Positions 1-4,228 of a DNA stretch of 5,930 nucleotides are shown here, piece after piece. The stretch lies in NCBI GenBank assembly GCA_002422745.1, contig DITH01000168.1, positions 176 to 6,105 on the forward strand, read 5' to 3'. Within the stretch, counting starts at the first letter, position 1. Every line of letters begins with the position of its first letter. The notes under the pieces were generated by a model, which did not search any database, was not told where the DNA came from, and saw only the letters and a program-made list of their open reading frames with translations. Position numbers and translations under genes: made by a program. Source of the DNA: Alphaproteobacteria bacterium UBA6189 (GTDB lineage Bacteria; Pseudomonadota; Alphaproteobacteria; Rickettsiales; UBA3002).

Positions 1-305
1 TCGCCATTGCCCGCGCCATGATCCTGCGCCCCAAGCTGATCGTGCTCGACGAGCCGACCTCCGCCCTCGATATGTCGGTGCAGGGCCAGGTGCTCGATCT
101 GCTGCGTAAGCTGCAACGCACCTACGGCACGACCTACCTGTTCATCAGCCACGATCTGCGCGTGGTCAAGGCGCTGGCGCATTACGTGATCGTGCTGCAA
201 AAAGGCGAGATCGTCGAGCAGGGCCCCGCCCATAAACTGTTCAACGACCCCCGGCAGGACTACACCAAAGCGCTCATGCACGCCGCGTTCGGGGAATCGC
301 TTTAA
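1..305 (+). CDS. yejF: ABC transporter ATP-binding protein, YejF type, 3' end only
   Basis: The gene enters from the left edge already open (codons in frame from base 3) and ends at TAA 303-305, leaving about 100 C-terminal residues. Visible are the tail of the signature helix (AIARAM), Walker B plus D-loop (LIVLDEPTSALD, fragment residues 12-23) and the H-loop (FISHDL, His near residue 50). The end, VVKALAHYVIVLQKGEIVEQGP followed by a DYTKALM tail, matches the second nucleotide-binding domain of YejF, the fused double-ATPase of the YejABEF peptide/microcin C importer, as I remember that family. The Walker A and LSGGQ motifs lie outside the window. In the cell it would hydrolyse ATP on the cytoplasmic face of an inner-membrane importer. 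A related oligopeptide ATPase (DppF/OppF class) is the alternative. The stop overlaps that of the convergent pilin gene, leaving no room for a terminator between them. Confidence 0.8.
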   Translation, partial: AIARAMILRPKLIVLDEPTSALDMSVQGQVLDLLRKLQRTYGTTYLFISHDLRVVKALAHYVIVLQKGEIVEQGPAHKLFNDPRQDYTKALMHAAFGESL

Positions 306-1090
306 ATAATGCGGCTGAAGGTAAACCCACAGACAACATTGCTGTTATCAAGATCATACAGCGCGGCGGTTTCGTTATTGGCCAAGGCGGTGGTGCAGTT
401 TCCCCAGGGGAAGGACATGATTTTGCCGAAATAGGGCGAGCCATCATCCAGCTTGGTATCGATATTCCATGCCTCTTCCGGCTTCAACACCGCGCTATAC
501 GGCAAATTATCTGTGGTTTCTTTCCCATAGCGGAAATGGTGCCCGTACAGGTGACCAGCCCAGCTAAAGGCGCTGCCCGTGGTGACACTAACCACCGTGC
601 GCATGCCGAATCCCGCATTGGCGAGTTTCGAGCGCGGACTATTGATGCCAAGCTGATGGTGATAGTTACCGCCACTGCCTGCCACCCCACCATACTGCCC
701 TTCGATCAGGCCTGCATTGGCGAGATGTTGCCAGTAGCGGAACATCTCATACGTGCCATCATTCACTAGTCCATTGCCGTTACCATTGCAGGTAGCTACG
801 CCTGTCGCCGCTGTGGTCAACGCAGCACAAGTGGCATCTTGCCCATTTGCTGTACCGCCTGCCTGCGCACCCCAGAAGGCGACGGCATTCGGCATGTCGC
901 CAGGCAGCGCAAAATATTTATCTTTAAACGCATGGGTGGCCGTCACATAACGCTGATACTCTGTCCCCACTGCCCTGAGCTCACTCGCCCGGATCAAACT
1001 TCGCCCGGCCAATATCCCGCCCGTCAGCAATCCCAAAATCACCAGCACGATGCTGAGTTCGACAAGGGAAAACGCGGTGCGATGTTTCAT
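302..1090 (-). CDS. Type IV pilin-like/pseudopilin protein, third of the tandem set
   Basis: A 262-residue protein with a class III (prepilin) signal: basic leader MKHRTA, predicted cut after Ala6, then FSLVELSIVLVILG, with Glu at mature position 5 and a hydrophobic helix that would hold it in the inner membrane before assembly. Next come the motif KYFALPGDMPNAVAFWG, a Cys pair ending in TCNGNGNG, a segment EEAWNIDTKLDDG, and a second Cys pair near the C terminus (GNC...VVCGF), so up to two disulfides are likely. Both paralogues share this plan. It would be a subunit of a type IV pilus or type II secretion-like filament; no assembly genes are present, so the role is open. It starts 63 bases downstream of the preceding pilin gene. 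There is no Shine-Dalgarno close to the ATG (a GGGAG lies about 23 bases upstream), but a promoter-like sequence ends just before it. The -1 residue is Ala rather than the usual Gly. Confidence 0.85.
   Translation of the reverse strand: MKHRTAFSLVELSIVLVILGLLTGGILAGRSLIRASELRAVGTEYQRYVTATHAFKDKYFALPGDMPNAVAFWGAQAGGTANGQDATCAALTTAATGVATCNGNGNGLVNDGTYEMFRYWQHLANAGLIEGQYGGVAGSGGNYHHQLGINSPRSKLANAGFGMRTVVSVTTGSAFSWAGHLYGHHFRYGKETTDNLPYSAVLKPEEAWNIDTKLDDGSPYFGKIMSFPWGNCTTALANNETAALYDLDNSNVVCGFTFSRII
441..476 (-). repeat. Shared 3' block of pilin genes, copy in third gene
   Basis: Codes for the EEAWNIDTKLDDG segment. It matches 1296-1331 with two mismatches in 36 bases, while the equivalent stretch of the first pilin gene (2048-2083) differs from 1296-1331 at about eight positions. 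Confidence 0.7.
981..1072 (-). repeat. Pilin N-terminal DNA repeat, copy in third pilin gene
   Basis: This 92-base block codes for the conserved helix from FSLVELS to about ASE. It differs from the block at 2573-2664 in the first pilin gene at only three positions by direct alignment (positions equivalent to 1001, 1034 and 1061). Confidence 0.85.
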
Positions 1091-1096
1091 GCGTAT

Positions 1097-1124
1097 AGTA
1101 TAAATTTTATTAGCTCCCTCGCAA
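1097..1124 (-). promoter_or_regulatory. Candidate promoter of the third pilin gene, possibly leaderless
   Basis: On the minus strand, TTGCGA (1119-1124) and TATACT (1097-1102) are separated by 16 bases, matching the sigma-70 consensus at 4 of 6 and 5 of 6 positions. The -10 box ends six bases before the ATG at 1090, so transcription would begin at or very near the start codon. This agrees with the lack of a nearby Shine-Dalgarno. It was found by eye in a short AT-rich gap, so chance is possible. Confidence 0.35.
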
Positions 1125-1153
1125 CCCTTGAAAACTACCCCGGGCGAAGTGAT

Positions 1154-1936
1154 TTAAATCGCGTTTCGCCAATCGAGAGAACATGCGGTGAGGCTTGTGC
1201 TTGTAAGTCGATATACAGTGCTATAATCGGTCGCGCTGGAAGCGTTCGTACAATTATTTCTTAGTACCCCAATAATTTTACCTGTGCCTGGCTGACCATC
1301 ATCTAGCTTGGTATCGATATTCCATGCTTCTTCGGCACGCAGGACGCCTCCCCCAGTGATATGATCGTGAATACGCAGTCGATTGCCGACATCGTATGCA
1401 AAATTCCAGGTGTCACCTGATGGTAGGTAATTTACATACATCCATGTCCAACTTGCTTTAGCTAGCTTGCTGGCCGGCAGATTCACTTCTGGTACGTAAA
1501 ATACCGAACTTCCAGAAATACCGCTGTACATACCGGTAATTAGTCCCGCTAGTGCCAGTTGATTCCATACTTGAAGTTGCTCCACCGTTTGATTTAGTGT
1601 GCCGCCGTTGCTCGTTATGCGTCCACTCCCATCCCCATTGCAAGTACCCGATACCGTTGCAACGCCGGGATGTCCGTTACAATAAGTCGCATTCTTTCCC
1701 CAAAATGCGGTCGCATTAGTCATATCTCCGGGCAGTGCCATATATTTATCGCGAAACGCATGTCCTGCCGTACGAAAGCGATCGGATTCTGTCATCACCG
1801 CCCTGAGCTCACTCGCCCGAATCAAACTCCGCCCGGCCAATATCCCGCCCGTCAGCAGGCCAAGGATGACGAGAACGATGGACAGCTCAATTAACGAAAA
1901 TGCGGTGCGGTGATTCATGAAGCGTAAACTTACCAT
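1154..1936 (-). CDS. Type IV pilin-like/pseudopilin protein, second of the tandem set
   Basis: An open frame of 260 codons coding for a prepilin-like protein: FSLIELSIVLVILG helix with Glu at mature position 5, LPGDMTNATAFWG, a Cys pair ending in TCNGDGSG, EEAWNIDTKLDDG, and a C-terminal Cys pair (NNC...TACSLDW). Two starts are possible. ATG at 1936 overlaps the upstream stop in ATGGTAA, which would suit translational coupling. ATG at 1918 gives the leader MNHRTA, matching the MKHRTA leader of the third gene. Neither has a strong Shine-Dalgarno; comparison of leaders makes 1918 the likelier start of the prepilin. Predicted cleavage is after Ala, not Gly. The middle and 3' part look more AT-rich than the flanking genes by eye. 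It shares DNA blocks with each paralogue but with different ones in different places. Function beyond filament subunit cannot be read from the sequence. Confidence 0.84.
   Translation of the reverse strand: MVSLRFMNHRTAFSLIELSIVLVILGLLTGGILAGRSLIRASELRAVMTESDRFRTAGHAFRDKYMALPGDMTNATAFWGKNATYCNGHPGVATVSGTCNGDGSGRITSNGGTLNQTVEQLQVWNQLALAGLITGMYSGISGSSVFYVPEVNLPASKLAKASWTWMYVNYLPSGDTWNFAYDVGNRLRIHDHITGGGVLRAEEAWNIDTKLDDGQPGTGKIIGVLRNNCTNASSATDYSTVYRLTSTSLTACSLDWRNAI
1296..1331 (-). repeat. Shared 3' block of pilin genes, copy in second gene
   Basis: The partner of 441-476 (34 of 36 identical). Here the second gene resembles the third, whereas in part of the N-terminal region the second gene stands apart and the first and third agree. 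Confidence 0.7.
1809..1857 (-). repeat. Pilin N-terminal DNA repeat, partial copy in second pilin gene
   Basis: These 49 bases match 2573-2621 with one mismatch. Directly beyond, over the next 43 bases, the same comparison has 16 mismatches although the encoded helix is almost unchanged, so the similarity ends sharply at about 1857. Confidence 0.85.
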
Positions 1937-2691
1937 AATCGCCAGATCAGACTACAGGAACCGGCGGGCGCAGTCAGGATATAATTGCCGTTATCGCAGA
2001 TATTATCGCCCATCATGGTGATGGTCAGGCGACCGCGATGCGATGCGCCGTCATCCAGTTTGGTGTCGAGATTCCAGATTTCTTCGCCGGCTAAAATGCC
2101 GCCTCTCATGTAGCTATTGATCACCGGGGCGCCGAAAAACAGGACATTTCTGCCGGCATGCGGTGTCGCCATCCAGCATCCGGTCGTCGGACAGTAGCGC
2201 ACGCTATATCCGCCATTATTCATCCGGCTGGCCGGGACATTCAGCCCAGGCGTGGAGCTGTCGAACTGTCCGGCCACGGCGCGTATGCCCGTGTAACTTC
2301 CTTCGATTAGCCCGGCATTGGCAAGCTGAATCCAGAAATGAAATAGCTCGCTATTCGTGACCCCATCGACGGTGCCCAGCGTCCCCGTTCCGGTGCCGTT
2401 GCAGGTGAGTGTGCCGTTACTGGCAGTGGCGCGGCACGTGCCCGGGTCAGCATGCACCGCACCCCAGAAATCAATGGCATTCGCCATATCGCCCGGTAAC
2501 GCAAAATAACGATCACGAAAGGCTGCCACGCTCGTTTGGAACTTGCCCAAATCCGTTCCCACGCTGCGCAACTCACTCGCCCGGATCAAACTCCGCCCGG
2601 CCAATATCCCGCCCGTCAGCAATCCTAAAATCACCAGCACGATGCTGAGTTCAACAAGGGAAAATCCGCGTTTATGCTTTTCACATACCAT
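1930..2691 (-). CDS. Type IV pilin-like/pseudopilin protein, first of the tandem set
   Basis: A 253-residue prepilin-like protein. Leader MVCEKHKRG ends in the canonical Gly, followed by FSLVELSIVLVILG with Glu at mature position 5. It has the family plan: DRYFALPGDMANAIDFWG, Cys pair ending TCNGTGTG, EEIWNLDTKLDDG, and a C-terminal Cys pair (NIC...GSCSLIW). It carries an extra Cys pair in the centre (RYCPTTGCW) not seen in the paralogues. The only start is ATG 2689-2691, with an AAGGG nine bases upstream that lies inside the adjoining palindromic repeat. It is the first pilin gene in transcription order, 34 bases after the GIY-YIG gene on the same strand, and its stop overlaps the next gene's possible start. 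This is the only member of the three with a textbook cleavage site, so it could be the principal subunit; that is inference. Confidence 0.85.
   Translation of the reverse strand: MVCEKHKRGFSLVELSIVLVILGLLTGGILAGRSLIRASELRSVGTDLGKFQTSVAAFRDRYFALPGDMANAIDFWGAVHADPGTCRATASNGTLTCNGTGTGTLGTVDGVTNSELFHFWIQLANAGLIEGSYTGIRAVAGQFDSSTPGLNVPASRMNNGGYSVRYCPTTGCWMATPHAGRNVLFFGAPVINSYMRGGILAGEEIWNLDTKLDDGASHRGRLTITMMGDNICDNGNYILTAPAGSCSLIWRLW
2573..2664 (-). repeat. Pilin N-terminal DNA repeat, copy in first pilin gene
   Basis: The counterpart of 981-1072 (three differences in 92 bases) and, over its first 49 bases, of 1809-1857. It lies at the 5' end of the first pilin gene. Confidence 0.85.
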
Positions 2692-2693
2692 TT

Positions 2694-2727
2694 CGTGTCA
2701 CCCTTATCGAACGACGGGGTGCCGCTC
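2694..2727 (+). repeat. Palindromic terminal repeat, left copy (degenerate)
   Basis: Reads CGTGTCACCC, TTA, TCGAACGACGGGGT, G, CCGCTC. It aligns with the reverse complement of 3022-3054 apart from the TTA-for-CG change in one arm and one further base. The stem is therefore imperfect here. It contains the TGA stop of the GIY-YIG gene (2726-2728, overlapping its inner edge) and the AAGGG that serves the first pilin gene. Confidence 0.75.
2701..2705 (-). promoter_or_regulatory. Ribosome binding site of first pilin gene, inside the repeat
   Basis: AAGGG on the minus strand, nine bases before ATG 2691. It lies in the arm of the left repeat that departs from the perfect copy; the right-hand copy would read CGGGG here. 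Confidence 0.5.
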
Positions 2728-3010
2728 AGTGGTTCAACGTCTCATACAAATCCAGCCACTCTGGATTCAGAGCTTCAATTGTCTCAAACTTCATCACCCG
2801 CCGCCATTTTTTAATGAGCTTTTCACGTCGAATAGCCATTTCGACATCGGCATGTGACTCAAAATAAACCAGCACCTTCACACCGTATTTTTTCGTGAAA
2901 CCATCGACAGGACCCATACGATGCTCATAAATCCGCCGCGCCAGATCGTTGGTCACATCCACATACAAAGTGCCCCGGTAGCGCGAGGCAAGAATATAGA
3001 CGTAATACAT
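2726..3010 (-). CDS. Small GIY-YIG family nuclease with altered YIG motif
   Basis: A 94-residue single-domain protein, the usual length for the stand-alone GIY-YIG family (COG2827/YhbQ-like). It opens MYYVYIL (the GIY half), continues LYVDVTNDLARRIYEHR, then KKYGVKVLVYFESHADVEMAIRREK and NPEWLDLY. The catalytic-type residues of the family can be seen: Tyr5, Tyr16, Arg in ARR (25-26), Glu63 in RREK and Asn82. The Gly of the YIG half is Asp18 (codon GAT at 2957-2959, one base from GGT), so activity is uncertain. Such proteins cut DNA or are of unknown role; no signal peptide or membrane segment is present. Start ATG 3008-3010 is supported by GGAG at 3018-3021 with a 7-base spacer. The gene lies between inverted palindromic repeats, unlike its neighbours, suggesting it arrived as a unit. 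It could be read through into the pilin genes downstream. Confidence 0.88.
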   Translation of the reverse strand: MYYVYILASRYRGTLYVDVTNDLARRIYEHRMGPVDGFTKKYGVKVLVYFESHADVEMAIRREKLIKKWRRVMKFETIEALNPEWLDLYETLNH

Positions 3011-3017
3011 GGGCGCA

Positions 3018-3021
3018 CTCC
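3018..3021 (-). promoter_or_regulatory. Ribosome binding site of GIY-YIG gene
   Basis: GGAG on the minus strand, seven bases before ATG 3010 and just inside the right repeat. It decides the start, giving a protein beginning at the conserved MYYVYIL. Confidence 0.6.
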
Positions 3022-3054
3022 GAGCGGGACCCCGTCGTTCGACGGGGTGACACG
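3022..3054 (-). repeat. Palindromic terminal repeat, right copy (perfect hairpin)
   Basis: Contains the perfect 9-bp inverted repeat ACCCCGTCG-TT-CGACGGGGT (3029-3048) with TGACACG outside and GAGCGG inside. It is inverted relative to 2694-2727, so the two copies face each other across the GIY-YIG gene with their TGTCA ends outward. There is no T-run next to the stem, so it is not a typical intrinsic terminator. Confidence 0.8.
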
Positions 3055-3080
3055 CTATAATTAGCTTAACCTCTCAAATC

Positions 3081-3110
3081 TGTCATGCCGTCTTCACGAC
3101 GGCATCCCGC
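3081..3110 (+). repeat. Related extragenic palindrome (third copy, different stem)
   Basis: TGTCA, then ATGCCGTC (3085-3092, sharing the A of TGTCA), a 5-base loop, GACGGCAT (3098-3105), then CCCGC. It has the same frame as the copy at 3022-3054 (TGTCA, stem, loop, stem, TCCCGC) but different stem bases that still pair. It lies 10 bases past the 3' end of the quinone reductase gene. No U-tract follows on either strand. Confidence 0.7.
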
Positions 3111-3120
3111 TATTCTTTCT

Positions 3121-4095
3121 TCACGGCACCAGGACGGTGGCGCCGATGGTCTCGCGGGTCTCGAGCGCAATATGCGCCTGCTCGGCATCTTTCAGCGCGA
3201 ACCGCTGCGCCACGTGGATGGTGATATCGCCCGCCGCGATCCGGTGCAGCAGCGAAGTGGCCGCTTCGCGGTAGGTGGCGTCGCGTTTCATGTAATCCAT
3301 CAGGCTGGGGCGGGTCAGATACAGCGAGCCGCGCTTACTCAATTCCTGCACATCGAACGGCGGGATCGGGCCGGAGGCCTGGCCGTAGCTGACCAGCATG
3401 CCCATCGGCTTCAAACTATCGAGCGAGGCAGTGAAGGTCGCCTTGCCGACTGCGTCATACACCACGTCCACCCCGCGCCCGTCGGTCAGCATTTTTACTT
3501 TATGCGCTACCGGCTCCGTGCGGTAGAGAATCACCTGATCGGCCCCGTGCTGGCGCGCCAGTGCCGCTTTTTCCTCGCTGCCCACGGTGGCGATCACCCG
3601 CGCGCCGAGCTTTTTGGCCCATTGCAGCAGTACCAGCCCCACCCCACCCGCGGCGGCATGCACCAGCAGCGTATCGCCCTTGGCGACGGGAAAGGTCTGA
3701 TGCAGCAGGTACCACGCCGTCAGGCCTTTCAGCATAGCGGCCGCCGCCACCTCGTCGCTGACCCCGTCGGGCAGGCGAATCAGCTCGCGCGCCGTAATGT
3801 TGCGGCATGCGGTATAGGCCCCGATCGGCCCGCGCCCGTACACTACCCGGTCGCCGGCTTTTAATTGCTTCACGCCTTCACCCACGGCCTCGATGACCCC
3901 GGCCGCCTCCATGCCGGGAATACACGGCAGCGTCACCGGGTACAGCCCGCTGCGATGATAAACATCGATGTAGTTGAGCCCAATCGCCGTATGGCGTAGC
4001 CGCACCTCCCCCGGGCCCGGCGGCGGCAGCTCCACCGGCTCGTATTTCAGGACTTTTGGCCCCCCATGGGCATAAAAGCGGATTGCATTGACCAT
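3121..4095 (-). CDS. qorA: NADPH:quinone oxidoreductase (zeta-crystallin-like MDR protein)
   Basis: A 324-residue cytosolic protein of the medium-chain dehydrogenase/reductase superfamily, close in length to E. coli QorA (327). The N-terminal GroES-like domain holds GLNYIDVYHRSGLYP (39-53) and PGMEAAGVIEAVGEGV (60-75). The Rossmann domain carries the NADPH-binding AAGGVG motif (148-153), followed by LGARVIATVGSEEKAALARQHGAD. The catalytic and structural zinc ligands of alcohol dehydrogenases are missing, as expected for quinone reductases. The family reduces quinones with NADPH, often by one-electron transfer. ATG 4095 has AGGGG at 4102-4106 with a six-base spacer. It diverges from mnmE across 133 bases and its 3' end is 10 bases from a palindromic repeat. 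The exact substrate cannot be read from the sequence; a crotonyl-CoA reductase-like or other MDR reductase is less likely. Confidence 0.88.
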   Translation of the reverse strand: MVNAIRFYAHGGPKVLKYEPVELPPPGPGEVRLRHTAIGLNYIDVYHRSGLYPVTLPCIPGMEAAGVIEAVGEGVKQLKAGDRVVYGRGPIGAYTACRNITARELIRLPDGVSDEVAAAAMLKGLTAWYLLHQTFPVAKGDTLLVHAAAGGVGLVLLQWAKKLGARVIATVGSEEKAALARQHGADQVILYRTEPVAHKVKMLTDGRGVDVVYDAVGKATFTASLDSLKPMGMLVSYGQASGPIPPFDVQELSKRGSLYLTRPSLMDYMKRDATYREAATSLLHRIAAGDITIHVAQRFALKDAEQAHIALETRETIGATVLVP

Positions 4096-4193
4096 CGAAT
4101 ACCCCTATGTGACGCCCTCGTTCGACCGGCAGTAGTATGACGCAACCCGTTCCTGCGTAGCGAGTGCTAGAAATGCGCACCCGCAAAACCGGA

Positions 4194-4210
4194 ACGTACG
4201 AACTGTACGT
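4194..4210. promoter_or_regulatory. Inverted repeat just upstream of mnmE
   Basis: ACGTAC, five-base spacer GAACT, GTACGT: a perfect 6-bp dyad ending 18 bases before the mnmE ATG and just upstream of its Shine-Dalgarno. It could be an operator or a weak RNA hairpin in the leader; no known regulator's site is recognised. Confidence 0.35.
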
Positions 4211-4218
4211 GAGGATTC

Positions 4219-4223
4219 GAGGA
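4219..4223 (+). promoter_or_regulatory. Ribosome binding site of mnmE
   Basis: GAGGA five bases before ATG 4229; a second GAGGA occurs at 4211-4215. It favours ATG 4229 over the internal TTG at 4259, although it gives an N terminus about ten residues longer than in E. coli MnmE. Confidence 0.6.
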
Positions 4224-4228
4224 CGCAC

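Larger units (their letters stand above)
2694..3054 (-). mobile_element. Putative mini-element: GIY-YIG gene between inverted palindromic repeats
   Basis: A 361-bp unit holding one small nuclease gene, with 33-34-bp inverted repeats at both ends. The gene fills nearly all the interior: its stop codon reaches into the left repeat and its Shine-Dalgarno abuts the right repeat. I see no transposase and no clear target-site duplication outside the repeats. Whether it moves, alone or with help, is inference; clustering of nuclease and repeats by chance or as a passive REP-like pair is the alternative. Confidence 0.4.
4096..4228. other. Divergent intergenic region between quinone reductase and mnmE
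   Basis: These 133 bases must hold the promoters of two divergent genes. I find no convincing -35/-10 pair on either strand by eye. It contains a 6-bp inverted repeat near mnmE (4194-4210) and a weak 4-bp one (TAGC 4158-4161, GCTA 4166-4169). Confidence 0.6.

Noticed and set aside
302..2691. Invertible or phase-variable pilin switch
   Set aside because: All three copies point the same way, each has an intact start and stop, and I see no inverted recombination sites or recombinase; direct exchange between copies explains the pattern better.
3056..3061. Perfect TATAAT on the plus strand
   Set aside because: No suitable -35 at 16-18 bases upstream and no plus-strand gene follows; chance in an AT-rich spacer.
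3081..3110. Palindrome as intrinsic terminator of the quinone reductase gene
   Set aside because: The stem is good but there is no T-run after it on the minus strand (it is followed by GACAGATTT).
2694..3110. Three similar palindromes as a CRISPR array
   Set aside because: They differ in orientation and stem, spacing is uneven (one interval holds a gene) and no cas genes are present.
3085..3864. 259-codon plus-strand open frame
   Set aside because: It lies antisense to the quinone reductase gene, whose protein shows clear family motifs; the plus-strand product has no recognisable domain and arises from the GC-rich codons of the real gene.
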